A stretch of DNA of 13,628 bases from Nitriliruptorales bacterium (GTDB taxonomy: Bacteria; Actinomycetota; Nitriliruptoria; Euzebyales; Egibacteraceae). Both the position numbers and the translations under genes were made by a program. Positions within the stretch are counted from its first letter, which is position 1. Each line of letters begins with the position of its first letter. Positions 6,487 to 13,628 of this stretch are shown here, piece after piece. The DNA is taken from the NCBI GenBank assembly GCA_007119305.1, contig SKPY01000459.1, forward strand, positions 1 through 13,628. The letters run 5' to 3'. Below the pieces are notes generated by a model. It ran no database searches, had not been told where the DNA came from, and saw only the letters and a list, made by a program, of their open reading frames with translations.

Positions 6487-7896
6487 TTAGTCGTCTTGTC
6501 CGGCCTTGGCCGCGGCGATCGCCGTGGAGTGCAGCCGGGTGCGGGCGTAGAGCACGAGGCCGACGTGCACGAGGGCGGCGAGCAGGAATGGCGCCCGCAG
6601 CCCTGCGGGCCTGCTCACGGTCGCCTCAACGACCGAGACCACCCCGCCGCCCACAGCCATGCCGAGCGGCATCGAGCCCCAGGCGAGCAGCCGGTAGACG
6701 CTGTTCACCCGGCCGAGCAAGCGGTCGGGGATGATCGTCTGGCGCAGCGAGACGGTGATGACGTTCCACAGCACCGCGAGGAACCCGAAGGTGGCGAACA
6801 TCGCGCCGACCACGAGGGGGTTCGAGGAGAAGGCGACGACGAGCAGGAGCACCACCGAGCCCCACAGGGTGGCGAACAGCGACGCGCCCGGCCCGATCGT
6901 CGCGCTCACGCGGGCCGCGAGCAGGCTGCCCGCCAACCCGCCGATGCCGAAGGCGGTGAGGATGAGCCCGTAGCCGAGGGCATCGAGTCCGAGGATCTCC
7001 TGCGCGAACAGCACGAAGATCGCGGTGCCCGCCGCGAAGGAGGCGTTCATCCAACCGAGGGTGAAGGCCAGGGGCCGCAGGAAGGGGTGGCGCAGGAGCC
7101 AGCGGACCCCCTCGGCGATGTCACCGCGCAGCGTGGTCGGCGGGCGTTCGCCCGCGGCTGCGGCAGCGGGAGGCCGCGCGCCGTGGCCGGACGCCCGGAA
7201 GGTGCCCCGGAGGGTGAGCAGGAACACCACCGACACCACTGCGGTCGCCGCGTCGAAGGCGAAGGGCACCGCGAGGGCGATCCCGGTGAGCAGGCCGCCG
7301 AGCGGCCGGCCGAGGAAGTCGTTCGTGACGATCTGCGCGCCCATGAGGTTGCCGTTGGCGGCCTCGAGTCGCCGCTTGGGCACCACGGAGGGCAGGATGA
7401 CCTGGGAGGTGTTGTCGAACAGCACCTCGGCGAGGCCGAGCAGCAGGGCCGCGAGGTACAGCAGCGGCAGCGTCATGAGGTCGGTGTGCACGAGCACGGC
7501 CACCGCGCCGACGACGAGCGCACGCAGCGTGTTCATCGCCAGCATGATCCGCCGCCGGTCCAGGCGGTCGGCCAGCGCGCCCGCCGGCAGGCTGAACAGC
7601 AGCCACGGCAGCCGGGTCGCCACCCCCATGAGCGCGATGAGGAACGCCTCGTCGGTCAGCACCGTCGCCAGCCACGGGAACGCCACGAGGCTGACCCCGT
7701 CACCGAGGTTGGACACCGTGCTGGCGCCCCACAGCTTCCAGTAGCTCGCGCCGAGGCCGCGGAAACGGCCGGCGTGGGCAGGCGGCCGCTCCGCGCCCAG
7801 CTGGGCGAAGCCCGCTGCCGGATCTGCGGGGCTGCCTGCCGATGGGGGGTCGTCGGGCCTGTCGGCGGGCCCTTGCGGGGGCGGCTGCTCGCGCAT
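6487..7896 (-). CDS. MFS transporter (drug/siderophore efflux type, MFS_3-like)
   Basis: Major facilitator superfamily permease of 469 residues, probably a proton-driven exporter in the cytoplasmic membrane. About twelve hydrophobic helices can be followed. The first cytoplasmic loop carries the MFS signature GALADRLDRRRIM (residues 106-118). WKLWGASTVSNLGDGVSL (~53-70) and AEGVRWLLRHPFLRPL (~261-276) are typical of the MFS_3/EntS-like branch, often called macrolide or enterobactin exporters. The central loop (about 230-258) is Ala/Pro-rich. The N-terminal 45 residues are Pro-rich and disordered, but there is no later Met before the first helix, so the ATG at 7894-7896 is kept although no clear Shine-Dalgarno is seen. 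It is transcribed divergently from rpsA and alone. The substrate cannot be predicted. Confidence 0.87.
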   Translation of the reverse strand: MREQPPPQGPADRPDDPPSAGSPADPAAGFAQLGAERPPAHAGRFRGLGASYWKLWGASTVSNLGDGVSLVAFPWLATVLTDEAFLIALMGVATRLPWLLFSLPAGALADRLDRRRIMLAMNTLRALVVGAVAVLVHTDLMTLPLLYLAALLLGLAEVLFDNTSQVILPSVVPKRRLEAANGNLMGAQIVTNDFLGRPLGGLLTGIALAVPFAFDAATAVVSVVFLLTLRGTFRASGHGARPPAAAAAGERPPTTLRGDIAEGVRWLLRHPFLRPLAFTLGWMNASFAAGTAIFVLFAQEILGLDALGYGLILTAFGIGGLAGSLLAARVSATIGPGASLFATLWGSVVLLLVVAFSSNPLVVGAMFATFGFLAVLWNVITVSLRQTIIPDRLLGRVNSVYRLLAWGSMPLGMAVGGGVVSVVEATVSRPAGLRAPFLLAALVHVGLVLYARTRLHSTAIAAAKAGQDD

Positions 7897-8050
7897 AGCG
7901 TTCGACTATCGCCTACCCGTGGGCGCAAGGCGAGCATGGGAGGGGCTCGCGGCGACCCTCGCGCCGCCCCCAGGAAGGCGTTTCCCTCGCGCCGTGCCCG
8001 CCCCGCCCCGGCAGCCGTGGCGGGCCAGCCGGACGGGATTCCCGGCCGCG

Positions 8051-8079
8051 TTGACACCCCGAGGCGAGTGGGCGACACT
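8051..8079 (+). promoter_or_regulatory. Promoter of rpsA (-35 TTGACA, -10 GACACT)
   Basis: TTGACA (8051-8056) is a perfect -35 box. GACACT (8074-8079) follows after 17 bases and matches TATAAT at positions 2, 4 and 6. Transcription would start near 8086, giving a leader of about 110 bases before the preferred rpsA start. The rest of the spacer 7897-8050 shows no gene or clear MFS promoter. Confidence 0.6.
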
Positions 8080-8195
8080 GGCAGGACGCCCGTGCTGCCG
8101 CAGGGTGCATCTGTGCCTGCCCCGGCCGCATCCAACCGGACCGCATGACCGGCACCGGGCGCATCATCCGGAAAACCGAGGAGACCGACAACCCG

Positions 8196-9788
8196 ATGGA
8201 CGCCAGCAGCGACGGCAACACGCAGACCCTCGCCACCGCCCCACGCAAGGAACGTGAGCGCGGCGAGCAGGTCGTGCTCGAGGAGTTCGGCTCGCAGGAA
8301 GAGTTCATGAACGCCCTCGAGGCCACCATCCAGCCCTTCGACGACGGGGACATCGTCGAGGGCGTGATCGTCAAGGTCGACGCCGACGAGGTGCTGCTCG
8401 ACATCGGCTACAAGTCGGAGGGGGTCATCCCCTCGCGCGAGCTGTCGATCAAGCACGACGTCGACCCCCACGAGGTCGTCGCGGTGGGGGACGTGATCGA
8501 GGCCCTCGTCCTGCAGAAGGAGGACAAGGACGGCCGCCTCGTCATGTCCAAGAAGCGGGCGCAGTACGAGCGTGCCTGGGGCAAGATCGAAGAGATCTTC
8601 ACCAACGACTCCACGGTGACCGGTACCGTCATCGAGGTCGTGAAGGGCGGGCTGATCCTCGACATCGGGCTGCGTGGGTTCCTGCCGGCGTCGCTCGTGG
8701 AGATGCGCCGCGTGCGGGACCTGCACCCCTACGTCGGCAAGGAGCTCGAGTGCAAGGTCATCGAGCTCGACAAGAACCGCAACAACGTCGTGCTCTCGCG
8801 GCGCAAGTTCCTCGAGGAGACGCAGAGCGAGTTCCGCAAGGAGTTCCTCGAGACGCTGCAGAAGGGCGAGGTCCGCAAGGGCACCGTGAGCTCGATCGTG
8901 AACTTCGGGGCGTTCGTCGACCTCGGCGGTGTCGACGGGCTCGTGCACGTCTCAGAGCTGTCCTGGAAGCACATCGACCATCCCGGTGAGGTCGTGGAGG
9001 TCGGCCAGGAGGTCGAGGTCGAGGTGCTTGACGTCGACCTCGATCGCGAGCGCGTCAGCCTCTCGCTCAAGGCCACGCAGGAGGACCCGTGGCAGCAGTT
9101 CGCCCGCCAGCACTACGTGGGCGAGTTCATCGAGGGCAACGTCACGAAGATCGTGCCGTTCGGCGCGTTCGTGAAGGTCGACGACGGCATCGAGGGCCTC
9201 GTCCACATCTCCGAGCTCGCGGAAGCGCACGTGGAGCTGCCCGAGCAGGTGCTCAAGGTCGGCGACCGGATCACCGTCAAGATCATCGACATCGACGACG
9301 CCCGCCGGCGCATCTCCCTCTCGCTCAAGCAGGCCGTCAAGGCCGGCTACGGTGAGGAGCCGGCCATCGAGCCCGAGCCGTCGTTCTCATCGACCGCCGA
9401 GGAGGCCGGGCCGAGCTCGACCGTCGGCGCTGCCCTCGAGGCGGCCCTCCAGCAGCGCTCCACCACCGCCCCTGCGGACGAGGAGCCGGCAGCAGAAGCG
9501 CCCGAGGCCGAGGAGGGCGGGATGTCGGTCGCCGACGTCGTCGCGGACCTGCGACAGCAGGTCGGCGACGAGGAGGCCGCGGCCCCCGAGGCCGCCCCTG
9601 AGGAGGCCGCGGCTCCCGAGGCCGCCCCTAAGGAGGCCGCGGCTCCCGAGGCCGCCCCTGAAGCCGCCGACGTCGAGGAGGCGCCCGGCGCCGAGTCGGT
9701 CGAGGCTGGCGCGGCGGGGGAGACCGAGGAGACCGAGCGCTCCGACGAGCGCGCGGCGGACGAGGCCGACGAAGAGTCCCAGGCGTAG
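8196..9788 (+). CDS. rpsA: 30S ribosomal protein S1
   Basis: Ribosomal protein S1, which binds mRNA and helps load it on the 30S subunit; 530 residues. Four S1 (OB-fold) domains lie at about residues 50-120, 138-203, 224-292 and 309-378, the last two with the RNA-binding pattern NFGAFVDLGGVDGLVHVSEL and its PFGAFVKVDDGIEGLVHISEL-like copy. Four domains with a long acidic tail is the actinobacterial form, against six in E. coli. The tail (386-530) is Glu/Ala/Pro-rich and carries three copies of a ten-residue repeat. ATG 8196 is preferred because GAGGAGA lies at 8178-8184, 11 bases upstream; ATG 8145 would add 17 residues but has no ribosome site. coaE starts 10 bp after the stop, so the two are probably co-transcribed. 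Confidence 0.95.
   Translation: MDASSDGNTQTLATAPRKERERGEQVVLEEFGSQEEFMNALEATIQPFDDGDIVEGVIVKVDADEVLLDIGYKSEGVIPSRELSIKHDVDPHEVVAVGDVIEALVLQKEDKDGRLVMSKKRAQYERAWGKIEEIFTNDSTVTGTVIEVVKGGLILDIGLRGFLPASLVEMRRVRDLHPYVGKELECKVIELDKNRNNVVLSRRKFLEETQSEFRKEFLETLQKGEVRKGTVSSIVNFGAFVDLGGVDGLVHVSELSWKHIDHPGEVVEVGQEVEVEVLDVDLDRERVSLSLKATQEDPWQQFARQHYVGEFIEGNVTKIVPFGAFVKVDDGIEGLVHISELAEAHVELPEQVLKVGDRITVKIIDIDDARRRISLSLKQAVKAGYGEEPAIEPEPSFSSTAEEAGPSSTVGAALEAALQQRSTTAPADEEPAAEAPEAEEGGMSVADVVADLRQQVGDEEAAAPEAAPEEAAAPEAAPKEAAAPEAAPEAADVEEAPGAESVEAGAAGETEETERSDERAADEADEESQA
9570..9659 (+). repeat. Three tandem 30-bp repeats in the rpsA tail
   Basis: Three units (9570-9599, 9600-9629, 9630-9659) differ at only a few bases and encode EEAAAPEAAP, EEAAAPEAAP and KEAAAPEAAP. 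A partial fourth copy follows. The period is a multiple of three, so changes in copy number keep the frame. The near identity of the DNA suggests recent slippage rather than protein-level selection alone. Confidence 0.9.
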
Positions 9789-9798
9789 GACCAGGCAC

Positions 9799-10437
9799 GT
9801 GTTCCTCGTCGGTCTCACGGGCGGGATCGCCGCCGGGAAGTCGCTCGTGGCCCACCGCTTCGTCGAGCACGGGATGGAGCTCGTCGACGCCGACGACATC
9901 GCTCGCGAGATCGTGCTGCCCGGGACGCCCGCGTGGCATGAGATCGTCGAGCACTTCGGCGGCGCGGTGCTCGACGAAGACGGGTTCGTGGATCGTCCCA
10001 CGCTGGGACGGATCGTGTTCGGTGACGAGCGCAAGCGCACCCTGCTGAACGAGATCACCCACCCGCGGGTCATGCGCGAGATCGCCGACCGCCTCGAGAT
10101 GCTCACGGCGGTCGACAACCCGGTGGTCCTCGACGTGCCGCTGCTGGTCGAGAGCGGCAGCAACCGCGGCTACAACGCGATCGTGGTGGTCGCCTGCGAC
10201 GTCGACACCCAGCTGCGCCGGCTCGTCGAGCTGCGGGGCATGACCGAGGCGGATGCCCGCGCGCGCATCGCCGCCCAGGCGCCGCTCGAGGACAAGCTCG
10301 CCGTGGCCGACCACGTCATCTGGAACGAGGGCACGCTCGAGGAGCTGACGGCGGAGGCCGATCGGGTCGCCGAGGACCTGTGGGCCGGCGCGCGCGCGAA
10401 GGCCGAGGCCGAGGGCCGCCAGATTCCCAACGACTGA
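9799..10437 (+). CDS. coaE: Dephospho-CoA kinase
   Basis: Catalyses the last step of coenzyme A synthesis, ATP-dependent phosphorylation of dephospho-CoA, in the cytoplasm. The 212-residue length matches the family's core size. The P-loop GLTGGIAAGKS is at residues 5-15, followed by the DADDIAR motif (30-36) with its catalytic Asp, LDVPLLVE (111-118), and the C-terminal R-x3-Q-x5-K...AD-VI-N-G pattern (about 156-178), all typical of CoaE. GTG 9799 is chosen because the P-loop starts almost at once and AGGA (9787-9790) lies 8 bases upstream, overlapping the rpsA stop. Following rpsA by 10 bp, it is likely in the same operon, as in many actinobacteria. In many of them uvrB follows, but here a molybdenum hydroxylase operon does. 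Confidence 0.95.
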   Translation: MFLVGLTGGIAAGKSLVAHRFVEHGMELVDADDIAREIVLPGTPAWHEIVEHFGGAVLDEDGFVDRPTLGRIVFGDERKRTLLNEITHPRVMREIADRLEMLTAVDNPVVLDVPLLVESGSNRGYNAIVVVACDVDTQLRRLVELRGMTEADARARIAAQAPLEDKLAVADHVIWNEGTLEELTAEADRVAEDLWAGARAKAEAEGRQIPND

Positions 10438-10449
10438 TCAGCTCACCCC

Positions 10450-10478
10450 TTCACATTCGCGCGCAGACGGCATAGGGT
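10450..10478 (+). promoter_or_regulatory. Promoter of molybdenum hydroxylase operon (TTCACA-N17-TAGGGT)
   Basis: TTCACA (10450-10455) and TAGGGT (10473-10478) are separated by 17 bases, a good fit to actinobacterial primary-sigma boxes. The start point would be near 10485, about 77 bases before the first gene. It begins 12 bases past the coaE stop, so the operon need not depend on read-through from rpsA-coaE. Confidence 0.6.
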
Positions 10479-10492
10479 CTGCCTCGGAGAGG

Positions 10493-10515
10493 CGGAATCG
10501 GCGGTCGTGATTCCG
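10493..10515 (+). other. Hairpin in the leader of the hydroxylase operon
   Basis: CGGAATC (10493-10499) pairs perfectly with GATTCCG (10509-10515) around a 9-base loop. It lies between the predicted start point and the first ribosome site (GAGGAG, 10549-10554). It may be an operator palindrome or an RNA element, or the weak end of coaE termination; the role is unknown. Confidence 0.4.
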
Positions 10516-10561
10516 GTGCGCCTCACCTGGCCCTGTCAGCCCAGGCACGAGGAGCCGAGCG

Positions 10562-11023
<462 letters not shown>

Positions 11024-11034
11024 GGGGTTCCACG

Positions 11035-13455
11035 ATGGCCGAGATCGACCCGACAGCCGTCGCACACGAGGTCGACGAGCGCTCGACCGCCGAACCGGAG
11101 GGCGGCCGCAACGTCGGGCAGGCCCTGCTCCGCAAGGAGGACGCCCGCCTCGTCACCGGCCAGACCCGCTGGACCGACAACATCCAGCTGCCCGGGATGC
11201 TGCACTTCGCCGTGCTGCGCGCGCCGATGGCCCATGCCCGCATCACGAACGTCGACGTCGCGCCCGCGCTCGAGCAGCCCGGGGTGCTCGCGGCGTTCAG
11301 CGGGGCCGACCTCGCCGGCGAGTACAGCAGTCTGCCGTGCGCGTGGCCGGTCACCGAGGACATGGTCCAGCCCGACCACCACCCGCTCGCGACCGACAAG
11401 GTCCGCTACGCGGGGGACGGGGTCGCGGTCGTGGTCGCGCGTGACCGCTACCAGGCCGCCGACGCGCTCGAGCACATCGTCGTCGACTACGACCCGCTGC
11501 CCGCGGTCGTCGACATGGAGCAGGCCCTGCGCGACGAGGTGCTCGTCCACGATGACGCGGGCACCAACCGCTGCTTCGAGTTCGACATGCCCTGCGGCGA
11601 CATCGACCAGGCGCTGTCCGACGCCGACGTGGTCGTGAAACGCCGCTTCATCCAGCAGCGGCTCATCCCGACCGCCATCGAGCCCCGCGCCGTCGTGTGC
11701 GAGCCGATCGCCGCGGCGGGCGAGTACACGGTGTACTCCGCGACGCAGATCCCACACATCCTGCGGCTGATGCTCGCGCTGGGCACGCAGACCGACGAGT
11801 CCAAGCTGCGGGTCGTCGCCCCTGACGTCGGCGGCGGCTTCGGCTCGAAGCTGAACGTCTACGCGGAGGAGGCGCTCGCCGTCGTGCTCGCGCGGCGCCT
11901 CGGCCGTCCCGTGAAGTGGACGGAGACCCGCAGCGAGGGCTACCAGGCCACGATCCACGGCCGCGACCAGATCCAGGACATCACGATCGGGGCGCGCTCC
12001 GACGGGACGCTGACCGGCCTGAACGTCGAGCTCAAGGCGAACATGGGCGCCTACCTGCAGCTCGTCACCCCGGGGGTGCCGGTCCTCGGCGCGTTCATGT
12101 TCAACGCGATCTACAAGATGGACGCCTACCGGTTCAACTGCACCGGCGTGTTCACGACGAAGACCCCCACCGACGCCTACCGCGGCGCCGGCCGGCCGGA
12201 GGCGACGTACGCGATCGAGCGGATCATGGACGAGCTCGCGGCCGAGCTGGACATGGACCCGCTCGAGCTGCGGCGCAAGAACTGGATCGCGCACGAGGAG
12301 TTCCCCTACGACACCGTCTCCGGCCTGACGTACGACAGCGGCAACTACGAAGCCGCGACCGACAAGGCGCTCGCGCTGTTCGGCTACGACGACTTGCGCG
12401 CCGAGCAGGCCGAACGGCGCGAGCGCGGCGATCGGGTCCAGCTCGGCATCGGCATCTCGACCTACACCGAGATGTGCGGGCTCGCACCGTCCCGCGTGCT
12501 CGGGACGCTGAGCTACGGCGCCGGCGGCTGGGAGGCGGCCTCGATCCGGGTGCTGCCGACCGGCAAGGTCGAGGTCGTCACCGGCACCGCGCCCCACGGC
12601 CAGGGCCACGTGACGAGCTGGAGCCAGATCGCGGCCGACGCGCTCGGCGTCGACTATGACGACGTCATGGTGCTCCACAGCGACACCCGCGTCGCCCCGA
12701 AGGGGATGGACACCTACGGGTCCCGCTCGCTCGTCGTCGGCGGCATCGCCGTGCACAAGACCGCCGAGAAGGTGATCGAGAAGGCCAAGCCGTTCGCGGC
12801 GCACCTGCTCGAGGCGTCGGTCGACGACATCGACTTCACCGACGGCGCGTTCCAGGTCCGCGGCTCGCCGGAGGCGCGCAAGACGCTGCAGGAGGTCGCG
12901 CTCGCGGTGTTCGCCGCGCACGACTATCCCGAGGGGCTCGAGCCCGACCTGGCCGCCGAGACCACCTTCGACCCGGAGAACTTCTCGTTCCCCCACGGCA
13001 CGCACCTGTGCGCGACCGAGGTCGACACCGAGACCGGCAGGGTGAGCATCCGCTCGTACGTCGCCGTCGACGACGTCGGCAAGGTCGTGAACCCGCAGAT
13101 CGTCGACGGGCAGGTGCACGGCGGCCTGGCGCAGGGCATCGCGCAGGCGCTCTACGAGGAGGCCATCTACGACGCCGACGGCAACCTGACGACGGGCACC
13201 CTCGTGGACTACTACGTCCCGGGGGCGCCGGACCTGCCCGCGTACGTGACCGACCGCACCGAGACCCCCGCGACGACGAACCCGCTCGGGGTGAAGGGCG
13301 TCGGCGAGGCCGGGACGATCGCCTCGACCCCGGCGGTGATCAACGCCGTGCTCGATGCGCTACGCCACCTCGGCGTCGACGACATGCCGTTGCCGGCGTC
13401 GCCCCAGAACGTCTGGAAGGCCATCCAGGCAGCGCAGGGAGGGAGCGCCCGATGA
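11035..13455 (+). CDS. Molybdenum hydroxylase large (molybdopterin) subunit, form II CoxL-like
   Basis: Molybdopterin-binding catalytic subunit of 806 residues, family aldehyde oxidase/xanthine dehydrogenase. It begins with a short acidic tail; RNVGQALLRKEDARLVTG (~38-55) opens the fold. Cofactor and active-site motifs are GGGFGSK (266-272), AYRGAGR (381-387), GQGH (522-525) and GVGEAG with the catalytic E758. In form I CO dehydrogenases the active-site loop reads AYxCSFR with the copper-binding Cys; here it is AYRGAGR, the form II type, so CO as substrate is unlikely. Members with this loop act on purines, aldehydes or N-heterocycles, or are unassigned. ATG 11035 is 11 bp after the S subunit. 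The stop overlaps the next ATG (ATGA). It needs a molybdopterin cytosine dinucleotide cofactor, with maturation genes presumably outside the window. Confidence 0.92.
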   Translation: MAEIDPTAVAHEVDERSTAEPEGGRNVGQALLRKEDARLVTGQTRWTDNIQLPGMLHFAVLRAPMAHARITNVDVAPALEQPGVLAAFSGADLAGEYSSLPCAWPVTEDMVQPDHHPLATDKVRYAGDGVAVVVARDRYQAADALEHIVVDYDPLPAVVDMEQALRDEVLVHDDAGTNRCFEFDMPCGDIDQALSDADVVVKRRFIQQRLIPTAIEPRAVVCEPIAAAGEYTVYSATQIPHILRLMLALGTQTDESKLRVVAPDVGGGFGSKLNVYAEEALAVVLARRLGRPVKWTETRSEGYQATIHGRDQIQDITIGARSDGTLTGLNVELKANMGAYLQLVTPGVPVLGAFMFNAIYKMDAYRFNCTGVFTTKTPTDAYRGAGRPEATYAIERIMDELAAELDMDPLELRRKNWIAHEEFPYDTVSGLTYDSGNYEAATDKALALFGYDDLRAEQAERRERGDRVQLGIGISTYTEMCGLAPSRVLGTLSYGAGGWEAASIRVLPTGKVEVVTGTAPHGQGHVTSWSQIAADALGVDYDDVMVLHSDTRVAPKGMDTYGSRSLVVGGIAVHKTAEKVIEKAKPFAAHLLEASVDDIDFTDGAFQVRGSPEARKTLQEVALAVFAAHDYPEGLEPDLAAETTFDPENFSFPHGTHLCATEVDTETGRVSIRSYVAVDDVGKVVNPQIVDGQVHGGLAQGIAQALYEEAIYDADGNLTTGTLVDYYVPGAPDLPAYVTDRTETPATTNPLGVKGVGEAGTIASTPAVINAVLDALRHLGVDDMPLPASPQNVWKAIQAAQGGSAR

Positions 13456-13628
13456 TCCCCGCACCGTTCGACTACGTCCGCGCCGCGAGCATCGACGACG
13501 CGGTGTCCGCCCTGTCCGAGCACGGCGACGAGGCGAAGGTCCTCGCCGGCGGGCACAGCCTGCTGCCGCTCATGAAGCTGCGGCTCGCTTTTCCCGCGGT
13601 GCTCGTCGACATCGGCCGCGTGGACGAG
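13452..13628 (+). CDS. Molybdenum hydroxylase FAD subunit, N-terminal part (cut by window end)
   Basis: First 59 residues of a CoxM-like FAD-binding subunit, which receives electrons from the iron-sulfur subunit and passes them to an acceptor. The start ATG 13452 overlaps the large-subunit stop (ATGA), so the genes are translationally coupled; GGAGGGAGCG (13438-13447) serves as ribosome site. The N-terminus MIPAPFDYVRAASIDDAVSA is typical of the family, and AGGHSLLPLMKLRL (about residues 32-45) is the FAD pyrophosphate-binding loop. The S-L-M gene order is that of form II operons; form I CO dehydrogenases are M-S-L. The rest of the gene lies beyond the window. Confidence 0.92.
   Translation, partial: MIPAPFDYVRAASIDDAVSALSEHGDEAKVLAGGHSLLPLMKLRLAFPAVLVDIGRVDE

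Overview
The window is GC-rich, densely coded DNA that reads as an actinobacterial chromosome. The signs are an rpsA gene with four S1 domains and a long acidic Ala/Pro/Glu tail, coaE directly behind it (a common actinobacterial pairing), frequent GTG starts and promoter boxes of the TTGACA/TANNNT kind. I see no tRNA, rRNA, CRISPR array, insertion sequence or phage gene. The genus cannot be told from the sequence; a deep-branching high-GC actinobacterium is an inference.

Left part (1-2211). The window opens inside a GGDEF diguanylate cyclase that keeps its GGEEF active site and RxxD inhibitory site. Its stop codon overlaps (ATGA) the start of a membrane-anchored EAL phosphodiesterase with the catalytic residues in place. 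Making and breaking of cyclic di-GMP are thus encoded as two translationally coupled proteins. Next is a DoxX-family four-helix membrane protein, preceded by an imperfect palindrome that could be a repressor operator.

Middle part (2343-6486). A large ATPase-TPR-LuxR regulator (LAL/COG3903-like) converges with a small DUF4242-type gene on the minus strand, and their stop codons overlap by 11 bp. Across a 303-bp divergent spacer lies a pirin-family cupin gene. That spacer holds two copies of a 19-bp repeat just upstream of the DUF4242 ribosome binding site, and a perfect MarR-like 12-bp palindrome on the pirin side. DoxX, pirin and DUF4242 families are all loosely tied to redox or metal stress, so this block may be a stress module, but that is inference. 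A gene-free stretch of about 360 bp with three strong hairpins separates pirin from the convergent MFS gene.

Right part (6487-13628). A minus-strand MFS exporter is divergent from the housekeeping pair rpsA-coaE, which has its own promoter. After coaE comes a promoter, a leader hairpin and an S-L-M ordered operon for a molybdenum hydroxylase of the xanthine dehydrogenase/form II CO dehydrogenase-like family: an iron-sulfur subunit, a molybdopterin subunit with an AYRGAGR loop, and the start of the FAD subunit, cut by the window end. The AYRGAGR loop argues against true (form I) CO dehydrogenase, and the substrate cannot be named from the sequence.
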